Of a stretch of DNA of 64,000 bases, positions 26,055 to 34,182 are shown one piece after another. Origin of the DNA: Arachidicoccus sp. BS20 (GTDB lineage Bacteria > Bacteroidota > Bacteroidia > Chitinophagales > Chitinophagaceae); assembly GCF_001659705.1 (NCBI RefSeq), contig NZ_CP015971.1, positions 682,001 to 746,000 on the forward strand. The letters run 5' to 3'. The position numbers and the translations under genes are program-made. The stretch's first letter is position 1. Every line of letters starts with the position of its first letter. A model generated the notes under the pieces. The model worked only from the letters and a program-made list of their open reading frames with translations, made no database searches and was not told where the DNA came from.

Positions 26055-28077
26055 AAAAAGAACACATACAACTACGAAAAATACTGCATCCGTTGAGCTG
26101 AAAGGTACGCTGGACTTGACTCGCAGCGGAATGGGTTATGTAATTATAGATGGTTCAAAAGACAAAGACATTCTTGTCCGCCAGCAAGATTTAGGCGTTG
26201 CATTGAGCGGCGATACGGTTCGCGTGAAGATTGTGAAGCAAAGTCAAAGCGGCAGAAAAGAAGGTCGAATTACCGAAGTTATTCAACGCAAGCAAACTGA
26301 ATTTATCGGAAGACTAAGCGTGCAGGAACATTTTGCATTCTTCATTGCGGCAAGCGAAAAACCAATGCCCGACATTTATATTCCTAAAAATAAAATCAAA
26401 AATACACCCGACAATTCCAAAGTAATTGTACGACTAACCGAGTGGGAAAACAATAAAAAGAAACCTGTGGGCGAAGTCGTTTCCGTAGTTACGGAAGAGC
26501 AGGAAAATGATTTTGCCATGAAAGGTATTATCGCTGAAAACGGCTTCAGCATTGAGTTTCCGAAGGAAGTGATGCACGAAGCGAATAAATTAACGGATAA
26601 AATTCCTGATGAAGAAATTGCAAAACGCAAAGACTTTCGCAAAACGCTTACGTTCACGATTGACCCTGTGGATGCAAAGGATTTTGACGATGCTATTTCC
26701 ATAAAAAAGTTGGACAAAGAATGGTATGAAATAGGCGTTCACATTGCAGATGTAAGCCATTTTGTAACGCCCGATACGGAATTGGACAAAGAAGCATACA
26801 GCCGCGCAACGTCTGTTTATCTGCCCGACAGAGTTATTCCGATGTTACCCGAACATATTTCAAATGTGTTGTGTTCGCTGCGCCCGAATGAAGACAAGCT
26901 CACGTTTTCAGCAGTTTTTATCATCAATAAAAAAGGAAAAATCAAAGAACATTGGATTGGCAAAACCGTGATTCATTCCGATAAAAGATTTACGTATGAA
27001 GATGTGCAGCAAATCATTGATACAAAAGAAGGATTGCTGAAAGATGATGTTTTACTGTTGAATGAAATCGCCCAAAAGCTACGCGCAGAAAGGTTTTCCA
27101 ATGGCGCCATCAATTTTTCGTCGCAGGAAGTCCGTTTTAAATTAGACGAAAAAGGCAAACCCATCGGCATTGAAATTAAAGAAAGCAAACCCGCGCATCA
27201 ACTGATTGAAGAACTAATGTTGCTGGCAAACAGATATGTGGCGACTTATGCCGCAGGCATTAAAATTCATGGCAAACCGATTCCTTTTCCCTACCGCATT
27301 CACGACCAACCCGATGAAGCGAAGCTGGAAAATTTTATTCCGTTTGCAAAAAAATACGGTTATCATTTCGATTTGTCCACGCCCGAAGGTATTGCCAAAA
27401 GCTTCAACGAAATGTTGGAAAAAGCGCACGGAAAGCCGGAACAGCACGTGTTGGAGCAGTTGGGTATACGCACAATGGCGAAGGCAATTTATACTTCGGA
27501 AAACATCGGGCATTACGGATTGGGTTTTGAAAATTATTGTCATTTCACTTCGCCCATTCGCCGTTATCCCGATGTGATGGTTCACAGAATTATCGAAGAT
27601 TGTTTAAAAAATCATCCGCAAGTTGATAAAAAATTAGAAGAAAAATGCAAGCATTGCAGCGATAAAGAACGCGCTGCAATGGATGCCGAACGCGCTGCGA
27701 ATAAGTATAAGCAAGTGGAATATATGCAGCAATTTTTGGGCGATGAATTTGAAGGTATCATCACAGGCGTTGCAGAATTTGGCTTTTGGGTAGAAACCGT
27801 TGAACAGAAATGCGAAGGTTTGGTAAGCGTTCAGAGTTTAAATTTTTATGACGATTTCAGATACGTTGAATCTGATTATATGTTAGCCGGAAGCCGCTCC
27901 GGGCGCAGGTTTCAGATGGGCGATAAAGTTTGGATAAAAGTAGTTGCTGCAAATCTGGATAAACGTCAGCTCGATTATGAATGGGTTTTAAAATCGGATT
28001 CGACAAAGAAAAAAGAAAAAACTACGACTACGAAAAAGAAGAAAAAAAGCAATGTGGGACAGAAGAAAGAGAAATAG
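26026..28077 (+). CDS. rnr: Ribonuclease R
   Basis: A 683-residue 3'-5' exoribonuclease. Order: Lys-rich N-terminal tail (MSKKHQPKPKKRTHTTTK), cold-shock OB domains, the RNB catalytic domain with TIDPVDAKDFDDAIS (metal-binding aspartates) and HIADVSHFV, GHYGLGFENYCHFTSPIRRYPD, an S1 domain (FEGIITGVAEFGFWVE) and a Lys-rich C-terminal tail (KKKEKTTTTKKKKKSN). Start at ATG 26026, where the basic tail begins, within the end of lpxK (29-nt overlap). It degrades structured RNA. Confidence 0.96.
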   Translation: MSKKHQPKPKKRTHTTTKNTASVELKGTLDLTRSGMGYVIIDGSKDKDILVRQQDLGVALSGDTVRVKIVKQSQSGRKEGRITEVIQRKQTEFIGRLSVQEHFAFFIAASEKPMPDIYIPKNKIKNTPDNSKVIVRLTEWENNKKKPVGEVVSVVTEEQENDFAMKGIIAENGFSIEFPKEVMHEANKLTDKIPDEEIAKRKDFRKTLTFTIDPVDAKDFDDAISIKKLDKEWYEIGVHIADVSHFVTPDTELDKEAYSRATSVYLPDRVIPMLPEHISNVLCSLRPNEDKLTFSAVFIINKKGKIKEHWIGKTVIHSDKRFTYEDVQQIIDTKEGLLKDDVLLLNEIAQKLRAERFSNGAINFSSQEVRFKLDEKGKPIGIEIKESKPAHQLIEELMLLANRYVATYAAGIKIHGKPIPFPYRIHDQPDEAKLENFIPFAKKYGYHFDLSTPEGIAKSFNEMLEKAHGKPEQHVLEQLGIRTMAKAIYTSENIGHYGLGFENYCHFTSPIRRYPDVMVHRIIEDCLKNHPQVDKKLEEKCKHCSDKERAAMDAERAANKYKQVEYMQQFLGDEFEGIITGVAEFGFWVETVEQKCEGLVSVQSLNFYDDFRYVESDYMLAGSRSGRRFQMGDKVWIKVVAANLDKRQLDYEWVLKSDSTKKKEKTTTTKKKKKSNVGQKKEK

Positions 28078-28097
28078 TTTTTATTTATTTCTCTTTT
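28066..28097 (+). terminator. Terminator overlapping the rnr stop codon
   Basis: An 11-bp perfect stem (28066-28076 with 28086-28096), 9-nt loop, includes the TAG stop. The right arm is T-rich. It may also serve the convergent gene ending at 28102. Confidence 0.55.
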
Positions 28098-28101
28098 CAT
28101 T

Positions 28102-28572
28102 TTAACTTTTCAGATTTCTAAGATAATTATCTTCAATCAATTTTACATTTCCTTCCTGAAAAATCGGTATCATTTGGAGTCTTGAAATTTTCCATCCGTC
28201 ATTTGTTTTCTGTAATTCGTGATAATATTTTGCATAAATATTCCAGAAGTCAGCGCCCGAATCCAGTTTGTGCAACGCTCTTCCATAAGAATGGACTTCA
28301 GCCTTTTTCCCGAAAACCGAAACTTCGTGATTGAAGCTCAAGTGCATTGTTGTCATGTTTTTATAGGCGATTTTGCTCCAATTAACCAAGTCTTCTTTTT
28401 TTAATGTTTGAGAAGGTTGAACACCGCCGAAATCAATAGTTATTTCATCCGCAATTTGCGCTGATTGAAGTTCATGATTTTTTCTGTCGCCACTGTTTAC
28501 CAGTTTGTAAATTGTTTGAATAATTGCAATTATTTCCGTCGATACATTTTCTGTAATTAGTTGATTGCTCAT
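28102..28572 (-). CDS. SnoaL-like/NTF2-fold protein
   Basis: A 156-residue protein that looks like the SnoaL/DUF4440 type of NTF2-like fold: an N-terminal helix pair (EIIAIIQTIYKLVNSGDRKNHELQSAQIADEITIDFGG), then beta-strands with VFGKKAEVHSYGRALHK and YYHELQKTNDGWKISRLQMIP, the usual C-terminal block. These proteins bind or transform small molecules, and the substrate is not visible. It is divergent from the HxlR regulator gene 112 nt away, which may control it. It has a good promoter. Confidence 0.7.
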   Translation of the reverse strand: MSNQLITENVSTEIIAIIQTIYKLVNSGDRKNHELQSAQIADEITIDFGGVQPSQTLKKEDLVNWSKIAYKNMTTMHLSFNHEVSVFGKKAEVHSYGRALHKLDSGADFWNIYAKYYHELQKTNDGWKISRLQMIPIFQEGNVKLIEDNYLRNLKS

Positions 28573-28597
28573 GTTTTTTGTTTTTAAATTTGTTCGG

Positions 28598-28628
28598 CAA
28601 AATTAAAATACAACACAGGACCCCGCAA
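28598..28628 (-). promoter_or_regulatory. Bacteroidota-type promoter for the SnoaL-like gene
   Basis: Minus strand: TTG at 28626-28628, 20-nt spacer, TAATTTTG at 28598-28605 (TAnnTTTG). The start codon is about 25 nt downstream. Confidence 0.5.
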
Positions 28629-28684
28629 TAGGTCGCCCGAAAATGACCACATTCATTTTATAATTAATTCAAAAACAAATAAAA

Positions 28685-29038
28685 ATGGCAAGTGAACGTA
28701 AATCAACATCCACCGTTGCATTAAATGAATATCTTTTGGGCGAATCATGCAGATTTAATGAAGTGTTGTTGCTGATTTCGCCACGGTGGAAAATGCAAAT
28801 TCTTTTTTCTATATACGACGGCATCAACAGATTCAGTTTATTGAAAAAAGAATATCCTTCACTCTCAAAACAAATCTTGGGCAAAAGACTGAAAGAGTTG
28901 GAAGCCGAAGGATTTGTAACAAAAGAAATCAATGAAAAAGTAGCGCCTACCACAATCAGTTATTTCATAAAACCTAAAGGCAAAGCCTTGTTGGACATAG
29001 TTCCGAGATTATGCGAATGGGGCGACAAGTGGATATAA
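28685..29038 (+). CDS. HxlR-family transcriptional regulator
   Basis: A 117-residue winged-helix protein of the HxlR/MarR-like type: SCRFNEVLLLISPRWKMQILFSIYDGINRFSLLKKEYPSLSKQILGKRLKELEAEGFV is the diagnostic block, with a cysteine at about 23 that is often redox-sensitive in this family. Probably a dimeric repressor or activator of a neighbouring gene: the divergent SnoaL-like gene and the aldo/keto reductase 132 nt downstream are the obvious candidates. Starts at ATG 28685. Confidence 0.88.
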   Translation: MASERKSTSTVALNEYLLGESCRFNEVLLLISPRWKMQILFSIYDGINRFSLLKKEYPSLSKQILGKRLKELEAEGFVTKEINEKVAPTTISYFIKPKGKALLDIVPRLCEWGDKWI

Positions 29039-29170
29039 GAACGATAAAAAGTATCAAAGAGAATGCAGAAAGTGATGCTCAATTCTTGACACTCACTTCA
29101 AACTTCCTTCAATTTTTTACCTTTACTTGCAACTAATTTCAGTTATTTTTTATAACCTAAAATATCAGTT

Positions 29171-30163
29171 ATGGCACTTAGAAAATTAGGAAAAACAGAT
29201 TTAGCATTAACGGAAGTAACATTCGGCGCATGGGCTATCGGCGGATGGATGTGGGGTGGAAACGAAGGCAATGACGCGGTTTCAGCGATTAAAGCATCTA
29301 TCGATAACGGCATTACATCTATTGATACCGCGCCGATTTACGGACAAGGCGAAAGTGAAGAACTCGTAGGCGAAGCTATCAAAGGCGTTGCGCGCGACAA
29401 GATTCAGATTGCGACCAAATTCGGTATGCGCTGGGATTTGGAAAAAGGCGATTTTGTGATGGACAGCAACAAGAACGATGGTACGCCAATTAAAATTTAT
29501 AAATACGCAGGCAAAGAAAGTGTTGTCTATGAATGTGAGCAAAGCCTCAAAAGACTTGGTACAGATTATATCGATTTATATCAAATCCATTGGAACGATA
29601 AAACTACGCCGATTGAAGAAACATACGAAGCTGTTCTTCGTTTGAAAGAGCAGGGAAAAATCAAAGAAGCCGGCGTATGTAATTACGATGTTGAACAAAC
29701 AAAGCGAGCCAATGCAACCTGTCCATTGGCTTCCAATCAAGTGCCTTATAGCTTGGTTAATCGTGATATTGAAAAGGAATTGATTCCTTATGTACTGGAA
29801 GAAAACATCGGCATATTAGCATACAGCCCTTTGCAGCGCGGGCTTTTGACAGGAAAATATAAACCCGGACATACTTTCAACGAAGGCGATACACGCGCAG
29901 GAAACAGATTTTATACCGATGAGTATATTATAAAAGTCAATTCGTTTTTGGGTAAAATAAAATCTCTTGCCGATGATAAAAATGTATCGCTCGCACAATT
30001 AATTTTGCGCTGGACATTAGAACAGCCGGGCATTACCATTGCATTGGCGGGTGCAAGAAATGCCGAGCAGGCAACCGATAATGCAAAAGTTTTGGATTTA
30101 AAATTGACAGAAGAAGAATTGGGTTTCATCAATCAAAAAATTGCAGAATCCGATTTGTACTAA
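29171..30163 (+). CDS. Aldo/keto reductase
   Basis: A 330-residue TIM-barrel NADPH-dependent oxidoreductase. The catalytic tetrad is visible as DTAPIYGQGESEELVG (Asp, Tyr), IATKFGMRW (Lys) and YQIHW (His); GVCNYDVEQ and the C-terminal cofactor segment IALAGARNAEQATDNA complete the family pattern. It acts on aldehydes or ketones of unknown identity. Lies downstream of the HxlR gene on the same strand; HxlR regulators often control such reductases in response to reactive carbonyls, which is only an inference here. Confidence 0.9.
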   Translation: MALRKLGKTDLALTEVTFGAWAIGGWMWGGNEGNDAVSAIKASIDNGITSIDTAPIYGQGESEELVGEAIKGVARDKIQIATKFGMRWDLEKGDFVMDSNKNDGTPIKIYKYAGKESVVYECEQSLKRLGTDYIDLYQIHWNDKTTPIEETYEAVLRLKEQGKIKEAGVCNYDVEQTKRANATCPLASNQVPYSLVNRDIEKELIPYVLEENIGILAYSPLQRGLLTGKYKPGHTFNEGDTRAGNRFYTDEYIIKVNSFLGKIKSLADDKNVSLAQLILRWTLEQPGITIALAGARNAEQATDNAKVLDLKLTEEELGFINQKIAESDLY

Positions 30164-30188
30164 TTATTTAGTTTAAGTAAATTTTGAT

Positions 30189-30221
30189 AAAAAGTCTTGG
30201 TGCGAAACATCAGGACTTTTT
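30189..30221 (+). terminator. Terminator after the aldo/keto reductase gene
   Basis: An 11-bp stem AAAAAGTCTTG (30189-30199) with 30211-30221 (one G-U pair), ending in TTTTT, 25 nt after the stop codon. Its position rules out the longer reading of the next gene that begins at 30197. Confidence 0.75.
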
Positions 30222-30244
30222 ACTTTTGGACAAACAAAAAAACT

Positions 30245-31162
30245 ATGGAATACGGCAGTGTGCAGGAACATGAGTTGGAAAATATTGATTTCAATCTGCC
30301 GGAAGATTGTAAAGAAAACAGCATTATTCTTAACGGCAAGAGAAATGATTCTTTTAAAATCCACATTGGTTTGCCGCGTTGGAACAATCCTGAATGGAAA
30401 GGGAAAATATATCCGACGAATGCAAAAGATTCGGAACTTCTCTCCTATTATTCCGCAAATTATAATTGCATAGAACTGAATGCGACCTGGTACAAAATAC
30501 CGTCATTGCAAAACATTCATTCCTGGAAAAATTTGGTCAAACAAAACGAAAATTTTTTGTTTTGTCCGAAGATGATTAAAGATGTAACACATACCAATTC
30601 TTTGCCCAACAATAAAAATCTTTCGGATTATTTTATCGATACAATGAGAAATTTTGATAATTATCTCGGTGCGATTTTTATACAGCTCAACGAAACTTTT
30701 GCGCCTACGCGTAAAAACGAATTATTTAGTTACCTCAAAACTTTGCCCAACGATATTCCGTTCTTTTTGGAAGTGCGCCATCCGCAATGGTTTTCGGATA
30801 AAAATATCAATAAAGAATTACTTAATTTTTTGGAAGATAACCGCATCGGTATTATTATCACAGATACAGCAGGCAGGCGCGACGCCGTACACATGAGCCT
30901 TACAATTCCTAAAACTCTTATCCGTTTTGCAGGAAACAGTTTGCACGCATCTGATTATGCAAGAATTGATGATTGGGTTGAACGAATAAATTTTTGGATG
31001 AACAATGGCACGGAAGAAATTTATTTCTTTATTCATATGCCGAATGAAATGCTCCTTCCTGAATTGACCATTTATTTGATTGATAAGCTGAACGAAACTT
31101 GCGGCTTAAATATTAAAAGACCGCAGTTAATAAACGATACGCCGCAGCTAAGTTTGTTCTAA
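30245..31162 (+). CDS. DUF72 family protein (TIM barrel)
   Basis: A 305-residue protein with the DUF72 signatures HIGLPRWNNPEWKGKIYP, NCIELNATWYKIPS, LFCPKMIKDVTH, LGAIFIQLNETFAP, FFLEVRHPQWF and FFIHMPNE. The family is TIM-barrel-like with an endonuclease-IV-like look and no proven activity. Starts at ATG 30245, downstream of the terminator; the acidic first 35 residues are not conserved and may be disordered. No obvious operon partner. Confidence 0.85.
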   Translation: MEYGSVQEHELENIDFNLPEDCKENSIILNGKRNDSFKIHIGLPRWNNPEWKGKIYPTNAKDSELLSYYSANYNCIELNATWYKIPSLQNIHSWKNLVKQNENFLFCPKMIKDVTHTNSLPNNKNLSDYFIDTMRNFDNYLGAIFIQLNETFAPTRKNELFSYLKTLPNDIPFFLEVRHPQWFSDKNINKELLNFLEDNRIGIIITDTAGRRDAVHMSLTIPKTLIRFAGNSLHASDYARIDDWVERINFWMNNGTEEIYFFIHMPNEMLLPELTIYLIDKLNETCGLNIKRPQLINDTPQLSLF

Positions 31163-31248
31163 TGACTTAAATATAAACTTAATAATCGATTACTTCATCA
31201 GACAGATATATTAACTAAAGAAATAGTCAATCAAAATACGGCTACTGT

Positions 31249-32502
31249 TTAATGATGAAAACTTTCCAGCGTTCCCTGCTCATGCTTATTCTTAAACACA
31301 ACCGGGAATACGATTGACAGCACCAGCGCGTACAAGGCGAACATTATCCAAATGCCTTTCCAGTCTTTATCGCCGTTACTTAGAATAAAATATTTATCAA
31401 TCAACACACCGCTTGTAAAACTGCCGATGATTGCACCAAAACCATTTACCATCATCATAAACAAACCTTGTGCGCTCGCACGGATTGTTTCATGCGTTTG
31501 TGTTTCGATGAATAATGAACCGGAAATATTGAAGAAATCGAACGCCATTCCGTAAACGATACAGGAAAGAATTATCATCCAGAAATTATCGCCGGGATTC
31601 CCATAAGCAAACAGTCCGAAACGTAATACCCACGCCACCATACTCATCAGCATCACATATTTGATTCCGAATTTTTTCAGAAAAAACGGAATTGCCAAAA
31701 TGAACAAGGTTTCCGAAATCTGGGAAATGGACATCACGACCGCCGAATGTGTTACCATAAAACTATCGGGATAATCTTTACCGAAATCTCCTAAAAATGT
31801 ATCGCCGTAAGCATTAGTGAGTTGCAACGCTGCGCCAAGCAGCATGGAAAACAAAAAGAAAACAGCAAAACGTTTATTTTTAAAAAGCTTGAAAGCGCTC
31901 AATCCCAAAGCATCTGCGAAAGATTTGCTGCGCATACTTTTTCCCAATGGCGGACAATCGGGCAGCGAGAATGAATAAACGCCCAATAAAAAAGAAACTG
32001 CACCCGCAATGTAAAACTGGTTGGCTGAATTTTCATTTTTTGTAAGACTTACCAACCATAATGCAACAATAAAACCGATTGTTCCCCAAGTACGAATCGG
32101 TGGAAACGCTTTTACAACATCATCGATGTTATATTTTTTTAAAGAATTGTAAGACACCGTTATCGACAGCGAAAGCGTGGGCATATAAAAAAACATATTG
32201 ACAAGCATCGCCCAAAAGAAGGTAACAGGATTATTGATTTGCGGCAAATAACACAGCAGCACAGCAGCAAAAATATGCAACGTTCCGTATAGCTTTTGCG
32301 CGGAAATCAATCTATCTGCAACAATGCCCATCAATGCGGGCATAAAAACAGCTGAAATACCCATCGTACCGAAGATTGCGCCGAATTGACTGAACGTCCA
32401 GTGCATTGTGTTGGAACAATATTTCCCCACAGTCAGCAGCCACGCGCCCCAAATAAAGAATTGCATGAAATTCATTGCAATCAGCCTCAGCTTAATGTTC
32501 AT
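31249..32502 (-). CDS. Nucleoside:H+ symporter (NupG/XapB type)
   Basis: A 417-residue major facilitator with 12 membrane segments. The opening MNIKLRLIAMNFMQFFIWGAWLLTVGKY and the block FGAIFGTMGISAVFMPALMGIVADR are characteristic of the nucleoside:H+ symporter family, in which NupG and XapB import nucleosides. Length is right. It probably takes up purine and pyrimidine nucleosides for salvage; a nucleoside phosphorylase gene lies 9.5 kb away. Stands alone, 72 nt from the flippase gene on the same strand. Confidence 0.88.
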   Translation of the reverse strand: MNIKLRLIAMNFMQFFIWGAWLLTVGKYCSNTMHWTFSQFGAIFGTMGISAVFMPALMGIVADRLISAQKLYGTLHIFAAVLLCYLPQINNPVTFFWAMLVNMFFYMPTLSLSITVSYNSLKKYNIDDVVKAFPPIRTWGTIGFIVALWLVSLTKNENSANQFYIAGAVSFLLGVYSFSLPDCPPLGKSMRSKSFADALGLSAFKLFKNKRFAVFFLFSMLLGAALQLTNAYGDTFLGDFGKDYPDSFMVTHSAVVMSISQISETLFILAIPFFLKKFGIKYVMLMSMVAWVLRFGLFAYGNPGDNFWMIILSCIVYGMAFDFFNISGSLFIETQTHETIRASAQGLFMMMVNGFGAIIGSFTSGVLIDKYFILSNGDKDWKGIWIMFALYALVLSIVFPVVFKNKHEQGTLESFHH

Positions 32503-32574
32503 TGCACAAGGATTTTAAAATAAATACATCGTTGTTTAAAAATCAGTCAGCAATATAGCAAAATGTTTCGGGTT

Positions 32575-34065
32575 TTAATTTTTCTTCAAAAATTTATTTA
32601 ACGCTGTTTTGTACATCGCGTTTATATCTTCCGAAACTTTGAACCGGAGAATCAATGGAATATATAATAACAGAAAAACTGTTGTTCTTACAGTAACATC
32701 CACAAACATATTTCCCACGTAAGGAATAATATACGCAACTATAAGTGCAATCGCTCCAAACACAAGTGTCATCAATGTTTTGGAAGAAAACGGTTGCAAA
32801 TTATATAATTTCCACAGGTAAAAAAAACGCATCAAATTATAGAACACCAATGCAATACTTCGTCCGTAAGCTGCGCCTATCGGACCAAATGTTTTTATCA
32901 TAAAAAAGTCGAGCAACACATTCACAGCAATGAATGATGCACTTGTATAAAAATCAAATCTCCAGTACTTTGAAAGTCCAAGTATTTGCGCGTTCATACC
33001 CATTCCCAAATCAATCAGTTTGCCCATTCCTATAATCAGAAAGACCGGTTTTATCAAAGCGTACGAACTGCCTTCAAAACGAATAAGATTATCTATATTC
33101 AGTTCAATAATGCTGAATAAGGCAAGCCCGAGAATCAATAAGTTCAATGAAGTTTTTTGGTACAGTTCTGCGATTTTTCCTTTGTCTTTATTTTTCCATG
33201 CTTCGCCAATTAGCGGCGTTGTAATGGCTATAATAGTACGCTGCGGTACTTCTATAACCGACACAAGATACACTGCCATTGTGTACACAAACAATGTTTC
33301 CAATCCGTTTTTTGCAATTCCTGCAATAAATATTCCGTCTATCGCATTGGGAATAATAGAAATAAGCGCTCCCGAATAATGAACACTCATAAACACAAGC
33401 ATTCTCTTATACAAGCGTTTTGTAGCGCTGCTGACTTGCGTACATATTTTTATTGTTCCGTTTTTAAAAATACAATATAACAATACTATTAACGACGGCA
33501 CATACGAAAACGAAAACAGCTCAAAAAATGTATTGAGAGAAATAATCTTGAAGATATATAACAATATCAATACGCTTGATGTAAGCCTGAAAATCAATTC
33601 CCGAGCGATGTTGGAAATAATTGTCTTCCGGATTATCCAGCAAAAACTTTCCAACAACATCAAACAGAGATAAGAAATGGTGTATGGAACAATCAAGTGA
33701 TAATGCGCTACAAACAGCGGCGAACTTTCGCCAAACTTGCGTTGAATAAATCCCTTAAAAAAAATGGAAACAAGAATGAATAATATACAACCGATAAGAT
33801 TTGCTGTAAGCGTGAGAAAGGGCAAATCATTTTTTTCCGGCTTGAGGTAAGAACGATAAAAAGGATAAAATTTATACAGAACATTCAGGCTTCCCAGCGT
33901 AGCAAAGCCCGAAAACACAAGCGCTACTTCATTAACCATTCTTGTTAAACCGCTTGCATCTTGCGGAAGCTTCGGCAGCAAAACCAACATATTAACCGCA
34001 CCTATCGCAAAACCGATATAAATAAAAATGGTGGAATACGTGCTTTGCTTACGAACAATGCCCAT
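32575..34065 (-). CDS. Second polysaccharide flippase-like membrane protein
   Basis: A 496-residue protein with 12-14 hydrophobic segments, of the MOP (Wzx/RfbX-like) superfamily. N-terminus MGIVRKQSTYSTIFIYIGFAIGAVNMLVLLP is the typical first helix and GMGKLIDLGMGMNAQILGLSKYWRFDFY is a recurring block. It probably moves lipid-linked glycans across the inner membrane. It is not closely similar to the flippase at 4655-6184. No sugar-modifying genes adjoin it. An A/T-rich 20-bp inverted repeat separates it from recQ. Confidence 0.85.
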   Translation of the reverse strand: MGIVRKQSTYSTIFIYIGFAIGAVNMLVLLPKLPQDASGLTRMVNEVALVFSGFATLGSLNVLYKFYPFYRSYLKPEKNDLPFLTLTANLIGCILFILVSIFFKGFIQRKFGESSPLFVAHYHLIVPYTISYLCLMLLESFCWIIRKTIISNIARELIFRLTSSVLILLYIFKIISLNTFFELFSFSYVPSLIVLLYCIFKNGTIKICTQVSSATKRLYKRMLVFMSVHYSGALISIIPNAIDGIFIAGIAKNGLETLFVYTMAVYLVSVIEVPQRTIIAITTPLIGEAWKNKDKGKIAELYQKTSLNLLILGLALFSIIELNIDNLIRFEGSSYALIKPVFLIIGMGKLIDLGMGMNAQILGLSKYWRFDFYTSASFIAVNVLLDFFMIKTFGPIGAAYGRSIALVFYNLMRFFYLWKLYNLQPFSSKTLMTLVFGAIALIVAYIIPYVGNMFVDVTVRTTVFLLLYIPLILRFKVSEDINAMYKTALNKFLKKN

Positions 34066-34069
34066 GCGT

Positions 34070-34165
34070 AATTAAGAATTAATAATTAGAAATTAATAAT
34101 TGTTGAACGCTGATTGATAATTTATAATTCTGCATAACACTGAAGCTAATTATTAATTCTTAATT
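34070..34165. repeat. 20-bp perfect A/T inverted repeat between the flippase gene and recQ
   Basis: AATTAAGAATTAATAATTAG (34070-34089) and its exact complement at 34146-34165, about 56 nt apart, filling most of the gap upstream of the flippase gene and downstream of recQ. Both genes are on the minus strand, so it can fold in the read-through transcript. The low complexity makes a chance origin less unlikely than the length suggests. Confidence 0.7.
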
Positions 34166-34182
34166 TTTAATTACTAACTTAA

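Noticed and set aside
28598-29171. A full defence or carbonyl-stress island around the HxlR regulator
   Set aside because: Only a regulator, an aldo/keto reductase and a SnoaL-like protein are present, an ordinary arrangement. Nothing else supports a specialised island.
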